Assembly: GCF_000702665.1 (NCBI RefSeq)
Contig: NZ_JNJA01000016.1
Location: 1 to 64,000, forward strand
From: Solidesulfovibrio alcoholivorans DSM 5433
GTDB lineage: Bacteria; Desulfobacterota; Desulfovibrionia; Desulfovibrionales; Desulfovibrionaceae
DNA length: 64,000 bases
Direction of reading: 5' to 3'
Part shown: piece after piece, positions 8,074-17,376 of the stretch
Numbering within the stretch: position 1 is the stretch's first letter
How the letters are laid out: each line of letters begins with the position of its first letter
Program-made: the position numbers and the translations under genes
The notes under the pieces: generated by a model
Told to the model about the DNA's origin: nothing
The model's input: only the letters and a program-made list of their open reading frames with translations
Database searches by the model: none

Positions 8074-11000
8074 ATGAAGCGCACGTGCGACGTCCTGGTC
8101 GTCGGGGCCGGCATCGGCGGCATTCGGGCCGCCCTGGACCTGGCCGAGGCCGGTCACACCGTGACCGTCATCGACAAGCGGCCCCATATCGGCGGCATCC
8201 TCACGCGTCTCGACCACCAGTTCCCGTCCGACCACTGCGGCATGTGCAAGATGCTGCCCCTGACCGAACGCGAGGCATCGAGCGAATTCTGTCTGCGCAA
8301 GGGGCTGTTCCACAAGAACATCCAAATACTGCTCTCCTCGGAGTTGACGGCTCTCGAAGGCGAACCGGGCGCGTTCACGGCCGTGGTCAACCGCCGGTCG
8401 TCGTTCGTGGACGCCGGCAAGTGCGTGGGCTGCGGGGCCTGCGCCAGCGTGTGCCCGGCTTCGGTGCCAAACGAATTCAATGCGGGACTCACCAGCCGGG
8501 GAGCGGTGTACCTGCCTGTGCCCCATGCCATTCCCAACCATTACGTGGTGGACCTCGACGCTTGCCAGCGCTGCTGGCAGTGCTACGAGGCCTGCCCCAC
8601 CGGAGCCATCGACTTCAAGCTTGGGGAGCGCGAGCGCCACGGCATCCTGGTGGTCGATCCCGATGCCGAGGCGGCCGGCCGCTACGGCTCCTGGCTCGGC
8701 GCGCTCAAGTTTCCGGTCCTGTCCGCCGCCACCGGCGACAAGGCGCTGACCATCCTGGCCTCGGACGCGCCCGTGCGCATCATGCTGCTCTCCACCGTCC
8801 TTTCCGACATGGAACCGGCCCGCGTGCTGACCCGGGCCCTGGAGCTGCGGCCAGACCTGGCCGTGTTCGTTCCCGGCGATCCCGAAGCGGCCGACGCCGC
8901 CCGGGAGCTTCTGCGCCTCGGCGCACGGGCCGCCATGCCCCATCCCCTTTCCCACAAGACCTTCGTGCCCTGGATCGACAAGCAGTTCATGCGCCTGGCC
9001 TCGGATGCCACCGTGACCCTGGACGTGGCCGCCGTTATCCTGGCCGGCGGCTTCGACTGCTACGATCCCGGCGCGGACGCGCCGGTGCTGGGTTACGGCG
9101 TACTGCCCGGGGTGGTCACCTCGGTGGAGTTCGAGCGCCTGCTTTCGGGCACCGGCCCGACCGGTGGCAGGCTGTTGCGTCCGGGCGACGGCAGGCCCGT
9201 GCGCGACATCGCCTGGCTGCAGTGCGTGGGTTCGCGCGATCTGCGCAAGAACGCCGATTTCTGTTCGTCTTTTTGCTGCATGGCCTCCATCAAGGAAGCC
9301 GTCCTGGCCAGGCGGGCCACGGGAGGAGAAATCCGGGCCACCATCTTCGCCATGGACGTGCGGACCTTCGGCCGGGATTTCGAGCGCTACCGCCAGGAGG
9401 CCGAGACCACCCACGGCGTGCGCTTCGTGCACGGCCGGCTCCATACCACCCTGCCCGATCCCTCGGGCGACGGCCGGCTGCGCCTGTCCTACATCGACGA
9501 GACCGGCGCGCTCCACGAGGAGGCCTTCGACATGCTGGTCCTGGCCGTGGGAGCCCGCCCGCCCGCCGGCATGGAAAAGCTCGCCCAGGCGGCCGGGGTG
9601 GACACCAACGCCTTCGGCTTTTGCGCCACGCCGCCCTTTGACGCCAACAGGACCAGCCGCCTGGGCGTCTTCGCCGCCGGTGCCATGGGCGGCCCGCGGG
9701 ACATCGCCGAGTCGGTCATCCAGGCCGGCGCGGCGGCCCTGGGCGCGTCCCGGATCATCCAGCGCTTCGCCTCCATCCGGCAGCGCGAACCCGAACCCAG
9801 GCCGGTCTACCGGGACGTGTCCCGGGAAGCGCCCAGGATCCTCGTCACTCTGTGCGAGTCCTGCCCCACCCTGGAGCGGTCCGTGGATGTGGAGCGGGTG
9901 TGCCGGACCCTGGCCGAGGCCCCTGGCGTCTGCCGGGTCGCACGCGTGCCCCGGGCCTGCACCAAGGAAGGCTGGGCGGCCATCAGCGACGCCAGCGCCG
10001 AGCTTAGGCCCAACCGCATCCTCATCGGGGCCTGCATGCCCTACGCCTACGTGCCGAAACTGCGGGAACTGGGGACGGCCCTGGGACTGCGGCCCACGCT
10101 CATGGACGTCGTGGACATCCACACCCCGACGTTTTCGGTCGCCAAGGACGGGGCCTGCGGGACCGAGCCCGCCGTGGAACAGGAGATCGCGGCCCGGCTC
10201 GGCATGGCCGCGGCCAAGCTGCTCGGGGCCGACCCCACGCCGCTGCCGCGGCCGCTGGCCGTGACCCCGGCCGCCCTGGTGGTCGGCGGGGGACTGGCCG
10301 GCATGTCTGCAGCGCTCGGCATTGCCGACCACGACTACAAGGTCACGCTGGTGGAAGAGACGGCGGAACTCGGGGGGCTGGCCAGGCACGTGCGCCTGAC
10401 CCTTGGCGGCGGCGATCCGGTCCGCTTCCTGGAGGGGCTCATCGACCGGGTGCGCCGTCATCCCAACATCCGGGTCATGACCGAGGCCCGGGTGTCCCTG
10501 TTCACGGGCAAGGCCGGCCGTTTTTTGAGCATCGTCTCCACCGACGAGGGCGGCGTGCCGGTGGAGCATGGCGTGACCATCCTGGCCACGGGCGGCCGTC
10601 GGGCCAAGGTCTACGACTTCGGCTTTCTCACCCGCAAGACCGTGACCACCCACCAGGATCTGGAACGCATGCTCACCAGCGGCGAACTGGACACGGCCAC
10701 TCTCGGCAGCGTGGCCATGATCCAGTGCTTCCGCTCCCGGGACGAAAACCGGCGCTACTGTTCGCGCGTGTGCTGCGCCGGGGCGCTCAAGAACATCCTG
10801 TACCTCAAAAACAAGCACCCCGACCTGCCCATCTACGTCTTCTACCGCGACATCATGAGCTACGGCTTCGCCGAGCAGTACTACACCAAGGCAAGACGGG
10901 CCGGGGCGGTGTTCATCCGCTACGATCCGACCCACAAGCCGCAAGTCCGCTTCGACGAGGCGGGCAAGCCCGTCATCACCGGCTACGACCCGGTGCTGCG

Positions 11001-11562
11001 CCGCGCGGTCGAGGTCCACGCCGACCTGCTCTCGCTCTCCGACGGCATCGAGCCTGGGGACACGGCGGAACTGCGCGAAGTCTTCGGCGTGCCTGTCGGG
11101 CCGGACGGCTTCTTCCAGGAGGCCGAATCCAAGTGGCGGCCCGTGGACTTCCTGCGCTCGGGCATCTTCGTGTGCGGTGTGGCCCGGGCCCCGGGCAGCA
11201 TGGACGAGACGGTCTGCTCGGCCAAGGCGGCGGCCAGGCGCGCCTTGCGGGTGCTTGGCGACAAGCATCTGGCCCCGGGCCATGTGGTGGCCTCGGTGCG
11301 CCACAGCCTGTGCACGCGCTGCGGCAAGTGCCTGGATGTGTGTCCTTACGGAGCCAGGACGCTCGATGCCGAGCACGACCGCATCGTGGTGGATGACATC
11401 CTGTGCCAGGGCTGCGGCTCGTGCGCCTCGGCCTGTCCCAACAGCGCCAGCTTCATCCGGGGCTTTTCCGACCGCCAGGTCCTTTCCGTCATCGACGCGG
11501 CCCTGGCCGCCCCGGGCCGGTTCGCGCCCGTCCCGTCAACGGATGTGAAGGAGACCCTATGA
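8074..11562 (+). CDS. Tandem HdrA-like protein with receiver-like insertion
   Basis: 1162 residues, nearly twice normal HdrA length, RBS AAAGGAG. The first half has an FAD fold starting LVVGAGIGG (8-16), cysteines C55-x-x-C58, and ferredoxin motifs C117-C120-C123-C127 and C164-C167-C170-C174. Residues about 190-305 then look like a response-regulator receiver fold (ILVVDPD, RIMLLSTVLSDMEP, LAVFVPGD). Serine sits at the phospho-acceptor position and the usual KP is PHP, so it is probably not phosphorylated. From about 588 an HdrA N-terminal domain and a second FAD fold (VVGGGLAG, 736-743) follow, ending in C1080-C1083-C1086-C1090 and C1111-C1114-C1117-C1121. The stop overlaps the hdrC start by ATGA, which implies coupled translation. 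It may be a two-flavin core; this is inference. Confidence 0.9.
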   Translation: MKRTCDVLVVGAGIGGIRAALDLAEAGHTVTVIDKRPHIGGILTRLDHQFPSDHCGMCKMLPLTEREASSEFCLRKGLFHKNIQILLSSELTALEGEPGAFTAVVNRRSSFVDAGKCVGCGACASVCPASVPNEFNAGLTSRGAVYLPVPHAIPNHYVVDLDACQRCWQCYEACPTGAIDFKLGERERHGILVVDPDAEAAGRYGSWLGALKFPVLSAATGDKALTILASDAPVRIMLLSTVLSDMEPARVLTRALELRPDLAVFVPGDPEAADAARELLRLGARAAMPHPLSHKTFVPWIDKQFMRLASDATVTLDVAAVILAGGFDCYDPGADAPVLGYGVLPGVVTSVEFERLLSGTGPTGGRLLRPGDGRPVRDIAWLQCVGSRDLRKNADFCSSFCCMASIKEAVLARRATGGEIRATIFAMDVRTFGRDFERYRQEAETTHGVRFVHGRLHTTLPDPSGDGRLRLSYIDETGALHEEAFDMLVLAVGARPPAGMEKLAQAAGVDTNAFGFCATPPFDANRTSRLGVFAAGAMGGPRDIAESVIQAGAAALGASRIIQRFASIRQREPEPRPVYRDVSREAPRILVTLCESCPTLERSVDVERVCRTLAEAPGVCRVARVPRACTKEGWAAISDASAELRPNRILIGACMPYAYVPKLRELGTALGLRPTLMDVVDIHTPTFSVAKDGACGTEPAVEQEIAARLGMAAAKLLGADPTPLPRPLAVTPAALVVGGGLAGMSAALGIADHDYKVTLVEETAELGGLARHVRLTLGGGDPVRFLEGLIDRVRRHPNIRVMTEARVSLFTGKAGRFLSIVSTDEGGVPVEHGVTILATGGRRAKVYDFGFLTRKTVTTHQDLERMLTSGELDTATLGSVAMIQCFRSRDENRRYCSRVCCAGALKNILYLKNKHPDLPIYVFYRDIMSYGFAEQYYTKARRAGAVFIRYDPTHKPQVRFDEAGKPVITGYDPVLRRAVEVHADLLSLSDGIEPGDTAELREVFGVPVGPDGFFQEAESKWRPVDFLRSGIFVCGVARAPGSMDETVCSAKAAARRALRVLGDKHLAPGHVVASVRHSLCTRCGKCLDVCPYGARTLDAEHDRIVVDDILCQGCGSCASACPNSASFIRGFSDRQVLSVIDAALAAPGRFAPVPSTDVKETL

Positions 11563-12107
11563 ACGCCATCCCCACCGAAGCCGGCCCCGAACTGGAAGCC
11601 GTCCGGGACATGGTGCGTTCCTGCATGCAGTGCGGCACCTGCACCGCCTCCTGTCCCAACGCCGCCGCCATGGACGTCTCGCCCCGGCGGTTGTGGCGGC
11701 TCCTTTTGACCGGGCACGCGGACGAGGCCCTGGCCAGCCGCAGCTTCTGGCTGTGCTCCTCCTGCTACGCCTGCACGCTGCGCTGTCCGCGCGGGCTGCC
11801 GCTGACCGAGGCCATGGCGGCGCTCAAGCGTCTGGCCAGCCGGCACGACCCGGCCGCGGCCAGGGAGGGGGCGGCCTTTTACGGGACGTTCATGGACAAT
11901 GTCCGGCGCAATGGCCGGGTGCAGGAGACGGATTTCATGGGCCGGTATTTCTGGGCCATGAAAAATCCGCTTTTGCCCCTGACCTTCGCGCCGCTTGGCC
12001 TGCGGCTTTTGGCCAAGGGCAAGCTCCACCGGCCCGCGACCGAACAGCGGGGCAGGCTTGGCCCCATGTTCGCCACGGCCGCCAAGGACGAGGGGGACCG
12101 GTCATGA
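11559..12107 (+). CDS. hdrC: HdrC-like [4Fe-4S] subunit
   Basis: 182 residues, starting inside the stop of the preceding gene (ATGA) with GAAGGAG upstream. Two four-cysteine motifs hold [4Fe-4S] clusters: C22-C25-C28-C32 and C66-C69-C72-C76. This is the HdrC layout, which carries electrons from HdrA to HdrB. The C-terminal tail (about 95-182) is helical and basic with no membrane helix, so the protein should be cytoplasmic. It overlaps the hdrB start by four bases, so HdrC and HdrB are probably made in equal amounts. Confidence 0.93.
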   Translation: MNAIPTEAGPELEAVRDMVRSCMQCGTCTASCPNAAAMDVSPRRLWRLLLTGHADEALASRSFWLCSSCYACTLRCPRGLPLTEAMAALKRLASRHDPAAAREGAAFYGTFMDNVRRNGRVQETDFMGRYFWAMKNPLLPLTFAPLGLRLLAKGKLHRPATEQRGRLGPMFATAAKDEGDRS

Positions 12108-12988
12108 AGTACGCCTACTACCCCGGCTGCTCGCTCATGGAGAGCGCCGTCGAATTCGACCAGGCGACAAGGGCCATGCTCGACCGTCTGGAGGTGGAAA
12201 TCGAGGAGATACCGGACTGGACCTGCTGCGGGGCCAGCGCCGTGGAATCGGTCAGTCAGCCCCTGGGCCGCGCCCTGCCGGCCAGGAACCTGGCCCTGGC
12301 CGAGCGGCATCTGCCGGGCCTGGACATCCTCATGCCCTGCGCCGCCTGCTACCTCAACCATCTCAAGCTGACGCGCCAGGCAACCGGTCCCGTCATCCGC
12401 GAGGTCAACCGCCTCCTGGCCGACGAGGAACTGGCTTACACCAGCAAGGGCGGCCGGGTGCGCCACCTGCTCGACGTACTTGCGCGCGACGTCGGCCCGG
12501 AAGCCATCAAGGCCAGGGTCGCGCGGGAACTCGCCGGCCTCGTCGTCGCGCCCTATTACGGCTGCCAGGTGCTGCGCCCCTATCCCGTCTTCGACGACCC
12601 CGAACATCCCCGGTCCATGGAGCCGATCATCGAGGCCATCGGGGCCGCGGTCCATCCCTGGCGCCGTGGGAACGCCTGTTGCGGGGCGTCGCTTATGGCC
12701 ACGCACAAGGACGCGGCCCTGGCCTCCGTGGCGGCCATCCTCAGGGCGGCCGCCGGCGCGGACGTCATCGTCACGGTGTGCTCCATGTGCCAGATGAACC
12801 TGGACGCCTACCAGGCCCAGGCCCTGGGACACGGCGCGGCCGCCGTGACCGTCCTCTATCTGCCCCAGCTGGTCGGACTGGCTCTGGGGCTTTCCCCACG
12901 GGAGGTGCTCATGGAGAAAAACCTGGCCATTACCCCTGTGTTTACGTCCAAGCTGGAACAAACCGGGGCTGCCCGGGCCGTCTCCTGA
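12104..12988 (+). CDS. hdrB: HdrB-like CCG-domain catalytic subunit
   Basis: 294 residues with two complete CCG domains: C9, C41-C42, C79-x-x-C82 and C154, C192-C193, C226-x-x-C229. In characterised HdrB these bind two non-cubane [4Fe-4S] clusters that cleave a heterodisulfide. All ligands are present, so it should be catalytically competent. Sulfate reducers do not use CoM-S-S-CoB, so the physiological disulfide or other acceptor is unknown. The ATG overlaps the hdrC stop. It is the fifth Hdr-type component encoded in the operon. Confidence 0.94.
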   Translation: MKYAYYPGCSLMESAVEFDQATRAMLDRLEVEIEEIPDWTCCGASAVESVSQPLGRALPARNLALAERHLPGLDILMPCAACYLNHLKLTRQATGPVIREVNRLLADEELAYTSKGGRVRHLLDVLARDVGPEAIKARVARELAGLVVAPYYGCQVLRPYPVFDDPEHPRSMEPIIEAIGAAVHPWRRGNACCGASLMATHKDAALASVAAILRAAAGADVIVTVCSMCQMNLDAYQAQALGHGAAAVTVLYLPQLVGLALGLSPREVLMEKNLAITPVFTSKLEQTGAARAVS

Positions 12989-13039
12989 GTCGCACCAACC
13001 GGTCCGGCGCCTTAAAACCGCATCCTCCAAGGAGGCGTT

Positions 13040-13963
13040 ATGTTCAAGGACATCGTGCTGGCCGTCACGCCATCGGCCATCTGTGACAATGCCGCGGAAA
13101 AGGCCTTTACCTTCGCCAAGCTTTTCGACGCCAAGCTCTACCTCGCCCATGTGTGCGGCCTGGAGCAGGGCTGGGGCGAAATTGAATACCTTGAATCCTC
13201 CGGGGCCACGGCGCGCATCAAGGAGAATATCGAGGTCTTCTACAAGGACCGTATCGCCGGCGTGCCGCATTGCGAAATCATCGTGCGGGCGGGCATCCCG
13301 CACAATGAGATCCTGCGCCTGGCCAGGCAGAAGAATGCCGACCTGATCATCATGGGCCCCCACACCAAGGAGTACACCGAAAAGCGCTCCCGCATGTGGG
13401 GCATGGCTGGCAGCACACTGGAGCGCGTCAGCCAGCGCGCTTCCTGCCCGATCATGATCGTCACCAACCAGGCGCCGGCCGCACAGCGGTTCGGCCACCT
13501 GATCGCGGCCACGGACTTCTCCGAACAGGCGGAATGCGCCGTGTCCTACGCCGGACAGATGGCCCGGCATTACCGGGCCTCGCTGACGGTCTTCCATGTC
13601 CTGGACAAGGGGGACCTTGATGCCGCGGCGCTGCAGGCGGCCCAGGCGGACACGGTGGCCAGGCTGCGGGAAATCTACGAACCCCGCCTGGCCGGCATCG
13701 CCAACCACGACTTCCAGTGCCTCGTCGGGGACCCGGCCATGGAAATCCTGGGAATGTCCCAGCGGAGCAAGACCGATCTCATCATCATGGCCCACCATTC
13801 CAAGGAGAAGGATCCGGAGCAGGCCTTTTTGGGTTCCACCGTGACCAAGGTGGCGCTCAATGCCGCCTGTCCGACCATGAGCGTGAACAAGCACTTCGAT
13901 CTGCGCTGCGGCCTGATGTACGACCAGACCGGCCAGGTTGTGCCGGCCGAGGCCATGGCCTGA
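13040..13963 (+). CDS. Tandem universal stress protein (two Usp domains)
   Basis: 307 residues with RBS AAGGAGG. Two Usp repeats are visible: residues 1-148 (starts FKDIVLAVTPS, ends CPIMIVTN) and about 153-300 (starts FGHLIAATDFSEQAE, ends CPTMSVNK). Each has a GST element near its end (MAGSTLERV; FLGSTVTKV), the part of the G-x2-G-x9-G(S/T) nucleotide loop that is best kept. Usp proteins bind ATP or AMP and modulate partner proteins under stress. Its place between hdrB and the HdrD-like gene suggests it tunes the complex to energy state; no direct evidence shows this. Confidence 0.9.
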   Translation: MFKDIVLAVTPSAICDNAAEKAFTFAKLFDAKLYLAHVCGLEQGWGEIEYLESSGATARIKENIEVFYKDRIAGVPHCEIIVRAGIPHNEILRLARQKNADLIIMGPHTKEYTEKRSRMWGMAGSTLERVSQRASCPIMIVTNQAPAAQRFGHLIAATDFSEQAECAVSYAGQMARHYRASLTVFHVLDKGDLDAAALQAAQADTVARLREIYEPRLAGIANHDFQCLVGDPAMEILGMSQRSKTDLIIMAHHSKEKDPEQAFLGSTVTKVALNAACPTMSVNKHFDLRCGLMYDQTGQVVPAEAMA

Positions 13964-14051
13964 TCGTGTCGGCCGCCTTTCGCGGACGGGGACCGGGCGC
14001 GCGCCGCATAAGGAGCCGCGCCCGCCCCCGCCGCCAACACGGGAGCAGAGC

Positions 14052-15419
14052 ATGGACACGCAAACCATCACCGCCACGTCGCCCCCGCCCCTCGTTCTCG
14101 ACGCGAACACCCGGGGACGGCTCAAGGGCCAGCCTTTGCGGCTCTTGCCGGAAAACCTCAACTTGCAGGCCTGCATGACCTGCGGGGCCTGCGTCAACGG
14201 CTGTCCGGCCACGGGCACGCCCGGTCTTGGCGACCTCGACGTGCGCAAGATCTTGCGCATGCTGGTCCTTGGGCTGGTGGACGAGGCGGCGGCCACGGAT
14301 TTTCCCTGGTTGTGCACGGGCTGCGGCCGCTGTTCCCTTGTCTGTCCCATGGGTCTGGACATCGTGCCGGTCATGGCCGAGCTCAAGCACATGCGCCCTC
14401 GGGACAAGGTGCCGGGCATCCTGCACAAGGGCGTGGAACGGGTGCTGCGTTCGGGCAACAACATGGAGATCGCCCAGTCCGAGTACCTCGCCACCCTGCT
14501 CGACGTGGGCAACGACCTGGCCGATGAGGAGTGCCCTGGGTTTTATGTGCCTGTGGACAAAAAGGACGCGGACATCCTCTTTTTTCCCAATTCCAAGGAG
14601 GTCTATGGCGACTTCGAGGACATGAAATGGTGGTGGAAGGTCTTCTACGCCGCCCGTACCAACTGGACCGTGCCGTCTCGCAACTGGGAAGCCGTTGACT
14701 GGGGGCTTTTTTCCGGAAACTTCGAGGCCACGGCCACACTGGCCCGGCGCAAGATGGAGCTCATGCGGGAACTGCACGTGGGCCGCATGATCATGCCGGA
14801 CTGCGGCGGTGGCTCCTATGGCTGCCGGTCGGGCATGAAGATGTGTGCCATGGAGGACCCTGCCGAACAGGTGGATTTCATCTACCTCTACGACTATCTC
14901 ATGGAAGTGATCACCCAAGGGCGCATCGAGCTTGACAAAAGCGTCAACGCCGGCAAGCGCTTTACCTGGCACGACTCGTGCAAACATGGGCGCGAACTGG
15001 AAAAGCACTTCGGCAAGGCCTACTACGAGGAACCGCGTTACATCATTCAGCAATGCGTGGACGATTTTGCGGACATGATTCCCAACCGCGTGAACAACTA
15101 CTGCTGCGGGGCTGGCGGCGGCAACTGGCCCATGCCCTTCGAGGCCCAGTCGGCCTACCACGGCCGGCTCAAGTACGACCAGATCCGCCGCACCGGGGCC
15201 GACGTGGTGGTGGTGGGCTGCTCCAACTGCCGCGACCAGATGATGAAGCGGCTGCCGCGCTACTACAAGGACTACAAGTACGAGGTGAAATACATCTGGC
15301 AGCTTGTGGCCGAGAGTCTTGTCCTCAAGCCGTATTCCGGAGAGGAACTGGCCAGGGCCGAAGCCGAGGCTGCAGCCCAATGGGAGGCTTTGGGCGTTTC
15401 GGCCGAAGAGGTGTCCTAG
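14052..15419 (+). CDS. hdrD: HdrD/DsrK-like Fe-S protein
   Basis: 455 residues. The chosen ATG follows GGGAGCAGAG; the frame is open upstream but gives a proline/arginine-rich shadow. N-terminal [4Fe-4S] motifs C41-C44-C47-C51 and C88-C91-C94-C98 correspond to HdrC. The C-terminal half has one full CCG domain: C310, C351-C352, C390-x-x-C393. The first CCG region is degenerate (C251, C258, C265), as in DsrK-type proteins. It is a fused HdrC-HdrB-like enzyme without membrane segments and without a DsrM/HdrE partner here. It probably accepts electrons from the upstream Hdr subunits and acts on a disulfide or thiol, although the cluster already has a separate HdrB. Confidence 0.87.
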   Translation: MDTQTITATSPPPLVLDANTRGRLKGQPLRLLPENLNLQACMTCGACVNGCPATGTPGLGDLDVRKILRMLVLGLVDEAAATDFPWLCTGCGRCSLVCPMGLDIVPVMAELKHMRPRDKVPGILHKGVERVLRSGNNMEIAQSEYLATLLDVGNDLADEECPGFYVPVDKKDADILFFPNSKEVYGDFEDMKWWWKVFYAARTNWTVPSRNWEAVDWGLFSGNFEATATLARRKMELMRELHVGRMIMPDCGGGSYGCRSGMKMCAMEDPAEQVDFIYLYDYLMEVITQGRIELDKSVNAGKRFTWHDSCKHGRELEKHFGKAYYEEPRYIIQQCVDDFADMIPNRVNNYCCGAGGGNWPMPFEAQSAYHGRLKYDQIRRTGADVVVVGCSNCRDQMMKRLPRYYKDYKYEVKYIWQLVAESLVLKPYSGEELARAEAEAAAQWEALGVSAEEVS

Positions 15420-15850
15420 TCTTACTGTGCCATGAAGTATTGCGTGCGGCTTTCACTCCCGGCCGCGACATGGGCATCGTGGCAGGTGTTGCGCGATGGC
15501 CATTGCAATACGCAACAGGAAAGTCGGAATCGAATCCGGCACTGGCCGTTGTGGTCGCACGGCTTCATCGACTGGAAACCTCATGAAAAATGCTTCGCCC
15601 AAAGCCCAGGCGTGCGGCCAATGCCGTTGGCAACCCGGCCAAGGCCGAACAATGACGTGGCCTTCAATCTAAAAAGCGGTCCTCAAGGTTCCCTGCTGAG
15701 CAGACGTGCCTCTTTTGGCTGGCAAATGCCACCAACGGGGGGCGATAGCTTCCTGGGCCCGGAGAAAAGCAGCAATGGCAGTCGCCGCGCACCCCTGAAA
15801 ACGGGACGATAGCATTTTGCGAGAATTGCGCAGTGGTCTCTTATTGAAAG
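15420..15850. other. Intergenic stretch after the Hdr operon
   Basis: About 430 bases at the convergent end of the Hdr operon and the transporter gene. The longest frame, 126 codons on the plus strand from 15432, has no ribosome-binding site and low-complexity, basic content, so it is not called. Base composition is more AT-rich than the flanking Hdr genes. No repeat or RNA fold was recognised apart from the terminator at its right edge. Confidence 0.4.
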
Positions 15851-15854
15851 AAAA

Positions 15855-15879
15855 GGCCCCGACATTTTATATCGGGGCC
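15855..15879 (-). terminator. Terminator of the DASS transporter gene
   Basis: A perfect 8-bp stem GGCCCCGA/TCGGGGCC with a nine-base loop is followed on the minus strand by TTTTCTTTC, 29 bases beyond the transporter stop. Confidence 0.8.
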
Positions 15880-15907
15880 AAATATTCAGCATCCTCCGGG
15901 AATCAAT

Positions 15908-17308
15908 CTACATAAGTATAATGTTCCAATACGGCATGGCGACAAGGGCAATAAAACAGCCGGCAAGCACCATACGTACTGCAAGAACTTTGAACATGTC
16001 CTTGAAAAGGATGTAGCCCGAGCTGAAGAAATACAGAAGCACCGCGTATTCATAAGGGAAAATATAATTGTCGAGACCGTACTGAAAGGCGAAATACAAC
16101 GCACGGGAATCGACGTGCATTTGTTTGCCCAGCTCCGCGAGGGGCGAAGTCATGGTAGTGGTGGCAGCCAGGGGCGTCAGCAGGAAGTTGGCGGCCGCGC
16201 CCAGGACGTAGGCGGCGAGACCGGCCATATTGTCGCTGAGGTTCTGGAGGTAGGGCAGCGTGACCGAGGCGATCCAATCTGTCACCTTGAGCGCCCCGCC
16301 GGCGCTGCCGATGGCCATGCAGCCCATGATGAAAAACAGCGGCGCAAAATTGATCTTGGAAAAGCGCTGGCCGTCCATAAGCTTCACACCGGGCAGAAAC
16401 GTGGCAAACGTGATCACGATGAGCACGATGCCCGCGCTGATGCCGTGCAACTTGTCCGTGGCGAGCAAAAACAGCGTGGCAAGCATCAGGTAGCCCGCAC
16501 GCTTTTGTTCGGGCGAGGCAGGGCCGATCTCCCGGCATTTGGCAAGAAGGTTGGTCTTCATGGTCGCCTTATTCGTCTTCGAAGGCAGCAGAAGGACCAC
16601 CAAACCCACGGACATTATCGTATACAGCATGCCGGGAGGGAAGTTGTACATGGCATATTCCAGCCATGTCGTCTTGATGCCCAGTACCTTGTCGACGAGG
16701 GCCATGCCCAGGACGAGGTCGGCACCTCCGGTAAGATAGCATAATTTCGTCGACGTGACGGTCAGCAGACAGGCCAGCATGACGGCCGTCGCTTCCCGGC
16801 TCTTGGGGTTGAACTCCAGTGCGTCGCACAGGCTCACGCCGAGGGCGCAGATGATGGCGGCCTTGCCCATGATGGAGGGAACGAGCGGGGCGATGATCGC
16901 ACCGGCGATGCATATCCCGAAGAGCGTTCCCGTAAAACTGCCTCCCATGGCCCTGACGCAGACGAGCCCGATACGCTTTCCCAGTCCCGTATCATGGAAG
17001 ATCTTGCCCAACGTGAAACCGCCAATCACAATGATCGGCACGTCGCCGAGCCAGGGTCCGAAAACGACCCGCTGCTGCACGCCACAGAAAACAATATAAA
17101 ATATCGGGAGAACAATACCGACTGCCACTTGATCGATTACATCCATCGACCAGACAGATACTGCCCAAACCGTAAAGGCCATGAACAAGGCCATGTGGAC
17201 GGTCACGATGCCCTTCCCCACAGGCATGGCGAAATAGGCAAGTAATGGCAATAGTAAACTCAAGCCCCACTTGCACAGTGAAGCCTTATAAAAACCTGGT
17301 GACGGCAT
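15908..17308 (-). CDS. DASS (SLC13)-family anion/dicarboxylate transporter
   Basis: 466 residues from the ATG with GGAGGAGGA seven bases upstream; the frame runs further but no other start has a site. About 11-12 hydrophobic segments are visible, with loops GGADLVLGMA and LTPLAATTTMTSPLAELG that resemble the two substrate-binding hairpins of sodium:dicarboxylate/sulfate symporters. It should be an inner-membrane importer of an organic anion, or possibly sulfate or an organosulfonate. Codon use is clearly less GC-rich than in the neighbours, a hint of transfer. It is divergent from a Crp/Fnr regulator with palindromes between them, so it is probably regulated by that protein. Confidence 0.85.
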   Translation of the reverse strand: MPSPGFYKASLCKWGLSLLLPLLAYFAMPVGKGIVTVHMALFMAFTVWAVSVWSMDVIDQVAVGIVLPIFYIVFCGVQQRVVFGPWLGDVPIIVIGGFTLGKIFHDTGLGKRIGLVCVRAMGGSFTGTLFGICIAGAIIAPLVPSIMGKAAIICALGVSLCDALEFNPKSREATAVMLACLLTVTSTKLCYLTGGADLVLGMALVDKVLGIKTTWLEYAMYNFPPGMLYTIMSVGLVVLLLPSKTNKATMKTNLLAKCREIGPASPEQKRAGYLMLATLFLLATDKLHGISAGIVLIVITFATFLPGVKLMDGQRFSKINFAPLFFIMGCMAIGSAGGALKVTDWIASVTLPYLQNLSDNMAGLAAYVLGAAANFLLTPLAATTTMTSPLAELGKQMHVDSRALYFAFQYGLDNYIFPYEYAVLLYFFSSGYILFKDMFKVLAVRMVLAGCFIALVAMPYWNIILM

Positions 17309-17376
17309 AGCCAGTCCTCCTCCTGGAATTGTGCTTGAGGCTTGACTGGAGAATAGGGGAGAGGCACAATATCTGC

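Noticed and set aside
8032..11376. A 1114-codon minus-strand frame opposite the tandem HdrA gene
   Set aside because: Composition (His/Gly/Ala/Arg-rich) and lack of any motif mark it as a mirror of the real gene, which has complete cofactor motifs.
15432..15812. 126-codon frame after the HdrD-like gene
   Set aside because: No ribosome-binding site, biased composition and no recognisable domain.
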